From Bostrychus sinensis (Eukaryota > Chordata > Actinopteri > Gobiiformes > Eleotridae), in NCBI GenBank assembly GCA_020698575.1, contig CM036248.1, forward strand, positions 22,060,229 through 22,124,228: a DNA stretch of 64,000 bases, in the 5' to 3' direction. Of this stretch, positions 28,641 to 43,400 are shown one piece after another. Within the stretch, counting starts at the first letter, position 1, and each line of letters opens with the position of its first letter. The notes beneath the pieces are model-generated. The model saw only the letters and a program-made list of their open reading frames with translations, did not search any database and was not told the DNA's origin. The position numbers were made by a program, and so were the translations under genes.

Positions 28641-31600
28641 CATAAAAATACATATAACAGTGTCACATGTCACAACACACCCCATGTTATATCACATTAC
28701 TGTAACAAAGATGATATATCATTGTTTTAACAGTGCTACACAAGGTGAGAGATTTTCCTACGCAAACATGTACACCTATCTCCATACAATCAGGTAGAAG
28801 ATGAAATGTACGTATCACCAAGAGTAACGCCTAATTATAGCCTACATAGTTTCAAAAAGCTCTTGATTCCCGTTTGTTTGCTTAATTCTTCTTGTAGGCT
28901 TTACAAAAAGCTGCAATAAAACGTTTTGTTTTTGCTTCGGTTAGAAACAATGTAGTGTGATTTGGACAAATGAAGATTGCAAGCCTGTGCTTGCCCTTGA
29001 TGCTATTATGATTCCTGACCTCAGAAATGTAATCTCTAACCTTGCCTTAACAGGTGTGGGCTGAAGCCAGCCCACATTGGTTCATACAGTACTCAAAGAT
29101 CTAATGATAAAATATTGTAAGGAAAGTAACAAGGCTAACTCTGACCCCAAGACCCATAAAAACAGACACTTCCCACATCCCTTGGGGTTGTGCGTATCAC
29201 TCTCCTGTCACGGCTTAGGCTTCACACCGCCCTATAAGCTCTACTTGGTGACGCCTACATGTTAACATATCTCCATTCACAAGCTTTTCCCTGCAGTTCT
29301 GGCACACACAAGCCCGAGGTGTTAAAAGTGATAAAGAATTACAGTATGGAAGAAGCAACAGAAACACAAGCCTTGCCTCAATTTGCTTGTTACTTCAGAA
29401 TACAGAGCACCCATATGCTAATACATTTAATGCCAAGCAGCATATGAAAAACAGGACATTGTTTTAATCTTCGGAACATAGCAGCCATTGCCAAATCAAT
29501 CAGCCTCTTATTGAGGGTGCAGATTGGCCCTTTTTTTCCTCCCCACCGCAGGATGACAGATATCAGGCAGGCTCTTTTACAGATGTTATATTACACACCT
29601 TAATCTTTTAAAGTGCTGCTACCAACAACAGTTATTGGGACATAACAAAAATGTAAAATAGAACCTTGCATCTATACATAATACAAAAATATAATACAAA
29701 ACCAAAACAAATTTAGGATAAGTATTGTAAATGGACTAAAAAAGATGAAGTGCTTATCAATGCATATAAAAAATGCTATTTACAACATTATACATATAAA
29801 ATATATACGGAAATGTGCTATTTTCCTTTGTAAAGACGCTAAATACATCTTTCATCTAATAGCCATGTTTTTTAGATTTCTCAAAGTGTGTCCATGGGTG
29901 ATATGCTCCTGTCATATTTCCATATAAAAGTTACTGCACCAGCTCATTGACAATAAAGGGTTTATTTTCTTAAATACAACTCAGATCTCTGTTCAAACAA
30001 GGACATACACTCCTTTGAGTCAATCCAAGGTGCAGGGCTTGTTGCATCATTGCTCTCTCAGACCCCTCCCTCTGCCTGATCTGTGCCTGCCCAGATATTC
30101 TAGTGGGCATATGCAGGGCTTGGATTTGGCTGCTTACATAATTGGAAATTTGAATGGTGAATCTAGAATGCCCTATATTGGGTTTTATAAGCAGGGTGAT
30201 CAGGATCTGCAGGAATCTATTCATTCAATGAAGTGGTGGTTTGGAAGAGCTCTTAGATTACATGAGTACAGGGGCTGACACAGCAGAGCAGATGCTTATT
30301 CTACTTGTATCAGTGCATTTTGTTTTTGAATCAATTAATTTTATTGAGACAAATATAGCTCCATAGACAGCTAGAGTCCATTTCTGCATCATCATTCAGC
30401 CACATATCACATCCACACAAACACATTTTTCAACATGTAAATAAATGTAACTGACCGTGATGTCACTGTGCAGGCCTTCGGCGGCCTGTGTCTCAGGATT
30501 ACAGTCAGTGGGTAATTAGCTGAGCAGCAGAGCTAACGCGCAGATCTGACTGAGCAGCACCATGGCAACACACCGACCTGTGTCTCAGCTCCCCCCTCTC
30601 TGTTTCTCTAATGCTCCCCGTCTTTACACCACAGAACTAGATCCTCTATCCCTCCTCACCTTCAATCTTTTCTCCAAATCCCAGTCTGATGCAGCTCAAC
30701 CACTTTTGCCTCATAACTGAATATCTGACACAACTGAAGACACTGATTCACCGAGAAAGTGGGCAGCGTCACCGCTCTCCTCCACATGCAGCACAAAGCA
30801 CTGCTCTTTATCACACGTACTTATCTGTCACACCAAAATCTCCCATTCAAGCAGGCCCTCGGCTACATAACTGCCTCTATTTGAATGACAAATACACATG
30901 CAAAACAGATGCAACTGGATTGTCTTTCTTTAGCACTGTGGCAATGTAACCACATGTGCTGTATATTGTTATGTCTGCTAAAAGAATCTTATAAACACAA
31001 GTCAAAGGAAAAAACATATATTAATATGTCCACAACTGTAAGGTATATCTAAGTGAATCAACAGTTATACAATACAGTTCTAGCTGAAAGCCAAACCTTG
31101 GACAGACTTGACAGGGCAGATTCTAACATGGTGTCATCTGCTTAATCAAAAACCAAATCCTGTTCCACAATGATTCAAGTCCACCATACTCAAACTGGGG
31201 TCCGGGGACCCCTGGGGGTCCCTAGACCATTGGTTGGGGTTCCGCGAAAAAAATAAAATAAAATTGCTAGTAATTTATAATCATTAAATTTGTTATGGTA
31301 TATAATTTTAAACATTCATAAATGTTAATGGAAACCACTACAACAATAAAATAGACATTCTGCGTGAATTACCCTCACTCACATTTGGTTTTAGGATGTT
31401 TTAAATTCCTGACTGCTTGTGATGCACTGTTGATCAGGAGCAGGGGACTCTATAAGAGGGTCCTTAGGGTTTTTTCTCACCTGTCAGGGGTCCCTGGCAC
31501 TAAAAAGTTTGAAAACCCCTGCTCTAAGTAATATGTGCCAGGCCAGCACAATTACATGGTAAAGTTGTGTGATTTGTGTGAAGCTACTATGTTAACTCAA

Positions 31601-34600
31601 GAATACAAATTTCCACTGGTCGGGAAATCCACAACTCCCCCTAATTTTGAACATTGTTTAGGAGAAATTGTGTTTGTGATACAGATGGAACGTCTTCGTT
31701 TGGATAAAGTGATCAAACAACAAAGACATGAGACAATATGGGCTCAGTGCCATGTCACTTCACCACCTGGATAACTGGGACATTACATACATTGTACAAT
31801 ATTTTTTATATTCTTTTTTGTATTGCTGTACACTGTGGACAGTTGCATGTTTGTCTGTCTTTTCTTGTTTTGTAAGTAATAAAAATGGAAAACTCAATAA
31901 AAATAATAGATAGTAGAGTACTAGAGATTAAAAGCACATATACAGGAGAGACAACTATTTTCTTTTATGGTTTTGTCATATATTCATTATTTGTCCTGGC
32001 TAACAGACATCTCCATGTACATAATCACCATAATTCTTACTTTATTATGTAGAAAGAGACACATTAACTTTAAATGAGCAAATGCAGTTGGCTTCAGAAC
32101 ATACAAACTTATAATGGCAATAAACATATAAATCATAGACATTTCCATACAACAAGTCCTTGTATAAGTAAAGTAAGATGTGTGCAATCACTGGCCTAAT
32201 TTAAACTCAAAATAGATAATGTAAACTACTGAATGTATTTTTGCCATATGTAGAAATAGGCCATTGCCAGCTACAAACTATAACCCATATACTGTATATG
32301 ACAGACATACTTGTCAGTTAAAGAAATGGAAGGAAACTGACAAAGGAAACTGACAGTAATAATATGAGAGGGAGAAATGTAATTGTAAAGATGTTAATAC
32401 GCTGGTAATACGTATGTAACCCTATTATCAGCCTCTAATGAACACGTGTGTTACAGCATGATGTCATTTGTTGTATTTGTTGTACGTTACTTTAGGATCT
32501 ATAACAACAACAACATTTTTACTAACATTTAGCTCTTTCTAATGTTGGAGTTCTGGTCTTCTTTAAATACATTACATTTAAGATTGATAACTATGGCTGA
32601 GATTCAAAAGACTGCTTCAACAGCATGAAATGTATTCCAAGTGCTAAGCAAGCAGCATAGCAAAAGAACAAATTATTTCTAGTGAAAAAATACAATTTCT
32701 AAAGAATAAATCTTAGTTATTTTATCATCACACTCAAACACGCAGATCACATCTGTTGCTTGTACAATGCACAAGAGTTGTGTTTTTAAACTACTCCAGG
32801 TTATTATTTAGGAACCAATAATTTGTTCATTTATCTTCTCCCGCTTATTCCCATTAGGGGTTGTGGGTGACTGGAGCCTATCCCAGGAACTATGGGCCTT
32901 AGGCGGGGTACACCCTGGACACTGACTAGTTAGTAACAGGGCTGACATGTAAAAATATGACATGCTACTTTCATCTCAGATCTGAGTATTTCTAGCTTTT
33001 CAAGAAAATACATAATGGCATTAGTAAATAGTGCACAATACCATGTGTCCAAGATACAAAAAAAAAATTAAAAAAAATGCACATACACACAAGGGAAACA
33101 AAAGGTAAAACATTCATAATAGTGTTTTGCAGCAGCGGTATCCTAGCTGGGTTGTAATAACTTATATTAAACGGGGATTGCTTGTATGTATGTACGTATG
33201 TGTTGCACAATTTCTTTATCTCTGCTACAAAACCATACATCTGACCGTTGCACTCTAGAGGGCAAAAAACAAAACAAACAATTAGTCTGTGTAGGCTTGG
33301 TAGACAAAACAGGCCTAGGGTCTGTTTGGATAATGTTAACTTGCATGTCAGTTCAGTAGATGGGTAAACAGGAAGTATTGTCAGTCAAACTCTCTCTTAA
33401 AAGAAAATTTTTTGGATGCTTTTTCGTCACGTGTCGCCACAGTGAACCATTCGCACAGTGATTTGGCAGGGTTTATTTTTACGCTGGATGCCCTTCCTAT
33501 CTCAACCAGCCACATACTGTGACTGGAGTGGGCAATGTGAGTGAAGTTTCTTGCCCTGGGACACAACAACAGTATGTGCCTCTGGTCAGTGGGTGACACC
33601 TTAGCCAAAGGACTATATCTACTAAACAAAAAATTTAATAGAGTAATTTTGGTAACAAACTCAATAAAAACATTGTATAAACCGTTTACCCTATAGACTA
33701 TAATTTTCATAAAAAATATTACTGCAAAGACTGATAAAAAGGTGCACTAATCGCACTGAGGCAAGCCCAGGCTGTTTGCTGCAGCGTTGTCTCTGAATGC
33801 TCGGCTCTGCACCAGAAAATGAAGACTTTGATTCGTACTATGTATGAAAAAAAAAGAGCGGAGGAGGAGAAGAGCAGAGGAAGACAGAAGGGGGATGAAC
33901 AAAATGAACACACATATACAGAGAAACCAAGGGCCAGACCAAATGGCTGAAGGGCTGCTTGGATAATCCATTAGACAGAGATGGCTCTCAAAGCAGTTAC
34001 ATGGTACAAAATGCACTGCTTTGCCAAATGTATTCATTGAGTTTAAAAGACATTACATTCAGTTCCTCGACAATAATGTTTCCAAAACGTATTCTAAAAA
34101 TGTTGCCAATCACATGGTTTTGCATGTTTTGGGTCCAGGTTCCAGTTCAAGTAAGAGTTCAGAGTAAAATAATTATTTAAACAGGATCAAGTATAGTCCA
34201 GCCCTTCCTGATACAACCCTCTCCATTTATGCAGGCTTAGGATCAGTACAACACTTGTTGTGGCTCCACGTCAGGTAATTAAAGCTCCTAAAACTAATCT
34301 TACAAAAAAGCTTTCAAATTTTGCATCAAAAGCAGTCTGCAAAATCTAATAGAACAATCCCCTATGTACCAATTGTTCTTGTCTAGTGATACATTGATTT
34401 CTTGTCTAATGTATTTACTAACATTATCTGATGTGTGTTCTCTCTCTAATGGCTTTAATAAGTATGTCAACATAGTAAAAATATTATGCTTATAAATCCA
34501 TTCATAGAGGCCAACATGCATATATTTTCAATACACTGCAAATTCAACTATTATTTTTTAATTACATCTCATAGTTTAAGTCAATGCAGACTCAGAAGTT

Positions 34601-37600
34601 GCACAAAGGCTGCTGCATAATAGTTAAAGAGTAAAGAGTTATATAAAGAGTTAATTAGAGTTAATTACATATGTGAGTGCATGGCCTGTGTAGTTGTTAG
34701 TCTTCATACTGTATAAAACATTTTGTACATTATAACTAGCCATTAGTCAGCAGCTACCCTTGATTCCTCTTTTTCGTCTTGCATACACTAAATAGTCTGC
34801 GTTGAGCCTCTCTTATTTAAAGTGTTACCAAAATATCTGTTCATATAATGGCAAAATAGCAGCGAATCAAGCCGAGGTGCTGTTGAGAGCTCCCACACAC
34901 CCCCGCAGAAATGAAGAGGAGTCAGAAGGCTTAGGGACTCGTTCTTCACTGTATCGATTGTGAGATAGGCATTTTTCTGCAGCATGTGGGTGATACAGCT
35001 GCTGCATTCAGCCGTTAGCTCATACTTGCTAAAACAGGCCTGCAATACACAATGTTCACATCTCTCTGGCACACCTGACATTTTTAAAAGGTTTGTTTAG
35101 GACTGCAAAATATATTGGAAATTTAATGTAACAAACAAAATATTAAAAAAAAAAAAAAAAAAACTAAAAGTATTACTATCACTATAGGTATATCACAATA
35201 ATGTTGAACTTTGATGTGACAGAAAGAAAAGTGCACTTTTTCAAAATAAATGGCTGGAGCCTAAAATAATATTATGATTTGACCATATAAAAACAGTTCA
35301 GATCTAAATTTAGACCAGACAATTTAGACTGGGTTAAGTCCTGGTTCAATCCTGGATTTGCCATTAGAAAGTCTTCATTTAGCTCCAGTTTTGAGACCAG
35401 AGCCCTGTATCCCTTCACAAATTAAAATTAAATTGAAAAGTTTTTGGTTAATACAACTTATTGTGCATACAACTTATTGTGCAGTTCTAATTCAGTCTGC
35501 CCCACACAGAACCAGCCACTGTGATCAGCAAAACAAAGCAGATAGCCTCTCGTTCCTCATCTCTTTCTCATGACCTGCTGACATAGAAGGGGAACAGGTA
35601 AGCTTGTACGGGCCAGAGCTCTGGCAATGACCATATGAATCACAGAGCCCCAATGGGGCAAATTTTGAATGAGGCATCTACAAATACATCTTGAACTTAT
35701 GAGACCTGTACAACCAACAATTATAACCTAATATTATCAGAAGTACTTCACGAGTCCTTCAAACTAAAACTACATCAGATTATCAAACCTACAGCAACAA
35801 AAGAACAAAAGTGGCCTGGTTGTCAATGAGTCTGACCAACAACATCTTTCCTTTTTCACGACTTTCATCTTTATTGGAGCCCTTCACAAGAGAAATCAAA
35901 ACCATTAGGTACCCATCAATACTGCAGAGGACTCCGTCTCATAATGTATGACATTTCCTTCATTTTTCTGATTCATAGTGCTCAACATAACCTTAAATTC
36001 ACCTTAAAAACTAAACCTTAAATCCATGTTTTTTTTTGTTTGTTTTTTTTGGGCATGCTAAGGTTGAAAGTGATTTAATCAGTCAACAACAGCAAGAGCA
36101 AAGTATGCTTTACCTATTCTATGCATTTTGCTATTTTTTTCAAAAACTGAAAAGAAGTAGATCCTCTATGGGATAAGACATGTTTAAGCTCTAATATATC
36201 CTCTATCCTTTTAGCTTTTCCCTTCTGGCATACAGTGATTGGCATATTAATTAACACCGGATGGATTTCCTGACACAACCCTCTCCATTTATCCAGGCTT
36301 GGGACTAACAAAAATCCCTAACTTAGAGTATGACAACATTTCTTTTTACACAGTGACAACCACACTGATGATAAAACAAATAAACAAAAACACTGATGAT
36401 TTCTGGATCTCACAATTTTAGTCCAAATGTTATCTGTGTCTCAAGATTTTCACATGTATTTGTTCATAAATGCCTTGGTCTGTATCTGCTGGCAACCAAA
36501 AATCTTTAGTTCTTACTTCATTTGAAAATGGCGTTCACCTGCAAACTCAAGGTTAATGAGTACTACATAAAGTAGTAGCCACACAAGTCTTGTTATTAGC
36601 TGAATTTTGATATTACGTATGTATATTAGCTTGATGTGGCAATAGATGCACAAAATGCACAAATACTTATACAGCACTTAAAATATTGTGCAAAATTTGT
36701 TCACAATAATAAAATCTGTGATACAAAACAAACGTTAACATTTGTATATCTCTCCCACTTGTATGAACTTGTATGGCTGTGGAAAGTGCACTTACATTCA
36801 GCTCACATCTTTCTTACTGTTTTATCTAAGACAGCCTTCTAGATAAATCTCATGATCTGATGAGAATATTTCAGGTTTTAGATAGAGCATTTAAATATCA
36901 CAGTAGGGGATCCAGCTCAAGACATCTGGACATGGAGCACATGTACTGTAAATCCCATCCGTTAATACTCCATTGGTTGCCACAAATGGCAAATCAAATC
37001 TGTGTCAGTAAAATCTCTTTAGATATAGAAAGTATAGACGCAGATAAATCAACAGGCCTGTAATCACCTATGAGAGTTCAACAAGTAGCCCCCATTGTGT
37101 CCTATATCCACATTAATAAACAACAACAAACCTCCACAATGGCTCTTAAAAATGTATTTTAGACCAAATGTGGCTCATAATAAATAAAGTAAAATCCAAT
37201 TAATATTTAAAGCTAATCATAGGCACAGAGCTGGAGAAGACACAAAGACAGATTGGAGCCCGCGGGGGAAGAGAACCAGGCAGCTATCTGAGTACAGCTC
37301 CCAATAGACAGGGGTTTCTACTTCTCTCAGATTTAAATTCAAAAGCTCTTGTTTTAAAGAATGTTCTCATAATCCCTACTGAAATCATTGGTAATTAACC
37401 TAGAGAGATCCGAACAAAAGCAGCACAATCGCTTTGTTAATAGGTGACAGAAGCAAGAAGGAGCATTATTTGTTCTGGCTAATGATTCAAAAAAGACATA
37501 CTTGATGCGTTCTTGACCACTAAAATGTCAGTGATGCAAGTGTAAAAAGCCAGTTCAAATAAATCCCCACAGCGGTATTTTATTTCATGACCAAAACCTG

Positions 37601-40368
37601 ACTGTTGCAAGAGCTTAAAATTCATAAGATGCGTGCGTTGGCTTTTTATGTGCTTTCCAGCTGTATATAGGTAATGGGGGGAAGGGCAGGATCCACATTT
37701 CCCACCCAAGGATGAGCAATGGTGACAGAGGAGCAGAAGAGGGGAGGGGGTTAGGTGGGCGTGTTTTTTTTCCCTTATCTCAGTTCATGCCTCTCTGTAT
37801 GTAGCCTGTTCCCAGGCTAGTGTCCATTCACATGAAGGTTTGAAGAGACGCATGGACAGATGCTTCTCCACTGTGTCAGGGCCTCTTCTGCCTTTTACTC
37901 ACTGACCAGCAAACCACCAACTGCCTTCTCTTACATAACCCCCACCTCCCTGTGCAGACTTGCTCGCTGCCTTTATTTGCTTATTTGTCTCTTTTTTTAC
38001 CTTACTGTTGTATTTCAACCTAATGACTACCACAACTGATGCTTGCCCTTCTTCTGAATATACAGGATGACGCTCTAGTGTTGGTGTAATCCACCATAAA
38101 TGATACAGCAACCGTCAGAAAATGAAATCAATGAAATCAGTGGTTTTGAATTGGCAGTGCTGGTTTGCACGTATAATAGACAGATAAAGCTATATGGTTT
38201 CTAAATCTGTAGAACAATAACATCTATACTTGACGCAATACAGAGGTTGGAAATTAACAGCTGGAGAATTAAGTAGACACTGATGGGACGATGAAATCAG
38301 AGAACTACTCACTTACATAATTGCTTCTGCTCTGAACTCAGAAGTGTGTGAAAATAGAATAAGCCTGACTGGTTGATCATTTCGACGGAAGTGTCAATCT
38401 CATTGCCTCCTTGACGCCAAAGCCTCTTCATGGCTGTAGTAGAGGTAATCTGCTAATATCAGCTGTGCTGCGCCTAGGATGTGCAGAGCTTTTGCACTCT
38501 ACCACTAAAATTCTAGCCTCCATTTTACCTACATGCCTCTTTTCACCTCTGCTCTGCCACTGCCACTTTTAACACAATAAAAGATTTAGTAAAAGAAGCT
38601 CCACCAGAAAACCCTTTGTCTTTGCTTAATGGAAATGCAAGCCTATATAGATACATACTCATGCAGAGCAAGAACCATTCCTTGAATCTCATGCTCAGTA
38701 AGCTTCCCTTCCCCCACCCTGCTACCTCTCATGCTTACGTCCTTTCTTAATTTTAACAAGTGTCATTTCAGAAATACAAGTATATTCGGTACAAAGAGTA
38801 ATAAAATGGAAAGTGCAATGTACAGTCTGCTGGTGCAAACACTGTTCGAGCAGCCAGTATTAAGATGCAGTATAGAAACACATTCACAATAGTAGAGTTT
38901 TATGAGGCTTGGAAAAAAATTAAAGGCCATCGACAGAAATGTATCTGTATTTTATTAATTAAAACATAAAACACAAGATGCATGGCTTGCTCTAAGCATA
39001 CCTTTCTGACTAAGATAGCACATGATGTCATACTAGTTATTAGTCTGTGCACTCTACATCGCTGCTTCAATAAAAAAAACACAATTTTTGGCCTACAGTA
39101 GCCGCATTAGAGTAAGCCTTTGACGACACTAGGTGTGTTAAATCTTTAAGCATTAGTCATCTGCATCCAATCCACACCTGAAGATAATCTCCATGTATGC
39201 AGTGAGACTGGCTCAGTCCTGTTCTGTTCTCGCTCTGCTGCTGCATCAATAGAAGGGGACTACAAATGGGAAATGCAAGGCTCAAGATGAATACTAAATA
39301 TGAATTCTCTCCCATGAACGACAGCCCAAGCAGCTGATGCATGATGGTGTGTGTTCTACTACACTTCATCAGATAGATCCCTCCCTCTCACAGGCCCCAA
39401 ACACAATGAGGAAAAGGAGTTACCTGATCGTACCACTCCCGGTTGGTGCAAGTGCACTCAGGCCACCATCCTCCTTGTCCACTGGAGTTGTTGCCATTTA
39501 CTTTGGGACCACCTTTGCATTGGCCCTTTGGATTGGGGCCTCCAGGGCCCCCGCCAGACATGATCTTGCCTTTACTTCTACCCAAAGTGCCCCCTCCGCC
39601 TCCCATGCCCCCACCCCCCCCTGAGGCCGGAGGGGGTAAGGTCTGGCCTCCCCCGTACCCAGGTGGGTATCCATAGGGTTCGGCCTGCCAGTCTCCTCCA
39701 TAGGCTGGGGCATCCATTCTCCGCAGGGCAGCCATTCTGGTCACTTCATAGCATTCTGGGCACTTGCAGCAGTGGTGGTGTTTGTGCATGCTGGCTGTGC
39801 TGGCTGTGCTGGCTGCGTTGGCGCTGAGCGGCGTGGCACTCTGTCGCTGCTGCTCCTCAGATGTGACGGCGCGTTGTGATCAGCTCACACAGCACTAATG
39901 CCCAGAGAAATAACACTAATCACAGCAATGTCTTCAGATTCTCCTTTTTGACAAATCCTCTGCCTCTTCGCTTTATTCCTCTCTGATGTTGAAAAAGGAA
40001 AAAATCAAGATGGATGGGAAGCAGCAATAGGGAAACAAAAATACAAAATGGGCACGTAGTCTTTGTCCTCTTGACGTAGAAGATCAAAGGAAATATTCAA
40101 AATATTGTATATGACCACACAATCAGAGACCAGCCCCGATGATAGAAATCTCCTCTTGACTGTCTTGGTTCACAGTGATACGCATATAAATGTATATATA
40201 GTTATATATATGTGCAAACATATATATATATATTCTTGTGTTTATATATCATATATATATTTACACACACAAATACATATAAAAATATTAATATTAACAG
40301 ACAAGCACAAATACTGATATGTACAGAGATGAATATATAGATATATAAATATTTTTATGCGTGTGTAC

Positions 40369-40404
<36 letters not shown>

Positions 40405-43400
40405 ATATAGATATATAAACAATATGTATAAATAAATGAAATCCGCAGATGAAAATCTTCCCTTAATTGTTCCAGTTCAAAGGCTCACGTTTTTCCTCCT
40501 GCGTGGATGCCTGCCTCTTGTCTCAGCCTGCAGAGAGGAGCTGAGCACTGGATCGCGTTGCAGCCACTCGCCCTAGATGTGGATTATTCAGAGAGATGCG
40601 CGTGAGCAAGAGGCAGAGAGGCGGGAGGCAGGGGGGCCATACGTAGCAGCATCCCTCCAGCACCTCGCCTCAGCCAATCAGAGAGCAGCGCCGCCATCAG
40701 CAGCAGCAACAGCACCAACAGTACTGAGCACTGCACTAGCTCCTCTTAAAGGGGCCACGTCACCTCCATTGCCTGCTGCCTTTGGTAGTGCTTCACACAG
40801 AAAGCTGAAGGAAAACTTCACATAATATTCTACAGAAGAGCTTACTGAGCGTGTGAAAATCACAATTTTCTGTGAAAAGTCAATTGATAAAACAAATGTA
40901 TGTTTTTCTGCTGCTAAAGTAAAGAGTGTGCTTATCTGCGACTGGCAGACCTGGCTGATAACATGTATCAGTCACCAACAACCTCCTCAAGTTTTATGTC
41001 ACAGTTAATAGGTAAATGATCTAGGAACAGTAAAAGAAAACTTTAACTCCATAATACCCACTACTACTAATGAGTAGCTGCTTTTCAAATAATGTCTTTT
41101 AAGCTGGTGTAACAAAATAAAGTATTTCCCCATGTTTTGTTGTGAATTCTTGCCCATGTGATGAATTTTTGTGAGTGACATATGTAGAGACACACTGAAG
41201 AAACAGATGGATATATTTTCTGTTCACAATGATGACATCAACACATGTGTACGAAACCAACACGATTACACGCTTGGGCTTTAGAGTGGGTGGAGGAAGA
41301 GACTGAGAGTGAGAAAGGCAAAGGACTATATGGCTTTCATGTTTTGTGGCAGTTATATTTTGAGCACAGGACTGTCTGTAGATCATTATGTATGCTTATG
41401 AATTCATGGGTTGATCACAGCTTGATGTAAAATGCCCTGACACGAATGGTGCAGCTTTATATTTTAGAGACGTGAGACAGAGTATTACAGTGTCGCCATT
41501 AAAGCTCTGAATATGCATTATTAATGAAATCTGACGGCAAATAAAGCTGGGTGTGTCTGGACTGAAGAGCCTGTATTTGGACTGTATTCTTAACAGTTGG
41601 TCATTTATTTGTCACTATATAGTATGTGTACTAATTATATAAGCACTTTTTAATTGCATTGTACATTTTGACAGATGGCTGCTATTGTAAAAAATTACCA
41701 TGAATAAAGCATGTAGGAATATTATGGGATTTTAAATTTCCTGAAAGTAGTAGAGACCACTGAATGCTTGAAGTTACACTGCATGTAGGATGGAGCCACA
41801 AATAAACCTGAGGCCAATCAGAGCAGGGAGGCGGGGCTTGCAGGCAGCGGCTTGAAAGGACGAGCATATTGATCACAGCACACATGACCAAGCACATGTT
41901 ACAGCCATCCGTCCCAGGCTTGGTCTGTCGCTTAGAAACTGTCCACTTCTCATTCACTACCATTCAGTACAATGATAGGGTTTACAGTAAAAATAGCGTT
42001 ATGTGAACAATGTAAATGCAAGCTCATCTAATCCGTCCCGTCTTACTAAAAGGTGAAAAATTTTTTAGTCATAACTACACAACAATTTCTGTCACACACA
42101 CAAGAAAACAGTAAACAGCAGGGTGGAATTAAGTTGTAATTGCATAATGTCCCACTGGTTAATTGCTGTTCTAAAATTCAGGTGCTAAATACATAGGCAG
42201 TGATTTGAATGATTCTGGGAGATATTTAAGCTACAGATCCCAGACATTACAGAGTGAAAAATCAAAGCTGAACTTTGACCTTTGTCCAGCAAATGATTAA
42301 GAAAGCCTTGGATTTTTTGTAAAATTGTGCTTTTAAACAGCTGCTTCCTTAAATCCCTCTTTGTATTATTATCACAACATCGTCTTATTCTGTGCTTATT
42401 ACACCCACCTGGATGGTCTGTCACAAACCAAACACAACATGATTCTCAATTTTCAGTCATTTCTAGGCATTTCTCTGAGACGCTATATGACTGCTGTGTT
42501 TGTCACTTGACCGGAAGAAGCACCATATAAGGACAGTCGGTAGTGAGGCAGCCTTAAAGTGGCAGTATCAACACATACAGTAGCCCTAACTAAGATGGGA
42601 ATGAGGAGACTTCAAACTGTTTTTTTTTTTTTTTACACAAAACCACTCAGCCACTATAGGAACATTTTTTTTTTAATAATCTGGTTTGAATGTATAGCAT
42701 GCCGAGGGTGCATGTGCATGGCAGTGTGGCTCATTGAAATGAAGAAATTGTTGAGAAAATGTATAAAATACATATGTAAATGTCACAGAGCTACAGATGC
42801 AAAAAACAAAAGCTACATGGATAGGATTACTATTAATAGGCCTTAGTGGCAGTGAACATCTGCGGCACCCAACACACCAGACACACTAAATTCAACTGAT
42901 GAAATAATGAGAGGGAAACATGGAGAAGAATGAAATACAAGGGTTGAAGATGATCAAAGAAAGATATTAGCTGCATGAACAAGGTGTAATGCAGGTCATA
43001 GTCTTATAAACATTCTCTGACAAGTGCTACTTTCTGATGTATATAGTCATAAACACATTGATTTTTATGTTGTTTCTGAAGAGAAAAGCAGCTAAGTGTC
43101 CTGTGTGGGCAGAAATGTAATGACTAGAAGGGGCATTACTGAAGCATGGTGCTGAACAGAAGGGGAGTAAAAATAGAGAGAAGAAAATAGAGAATCAGCG
43201 AGAAGACTGCCGAGTGCTTGTGTCCATGGTGCATGGGAATGCAAAATAAACTCTGTAATTACCCATCACCTTGCTACAAAGAATCAGAAAAAAAACTCTG
43301 CTTGCTAAGTGTGCATCGTCACAAATTGTGCCTGATGCATGTAGCAGTGACAGGAACAAAAAACACAAATTAAAAGAGGAATGAAAAAGACAGGATAAAA

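Larger units (their letters stand above)
23769..39423 (-). other. dlg3 large intron below the SAP102-type first exon
   Basis: 15.7 kb without a supported exon. It holds a perfect 20-bp hairpin (24125-24175), the AT microsatellite at 28561-28637, repeat fragments at about 27805, 31186, 32826, 33405, 34195 and 36255, and three CCATGGCAAC boxes (24906, 25943, 30560). Stretches 34300-36200 and 36320-39400 show only short chance frames. The longest frame (25479-25919, minus) has no recognisable domain. Confidence 0.6.

Noticed and set aside
39443..39676. Proline-rich plus-strand frame
   Set aside because: Antisense of the glycine-rich SAP102 first exon.
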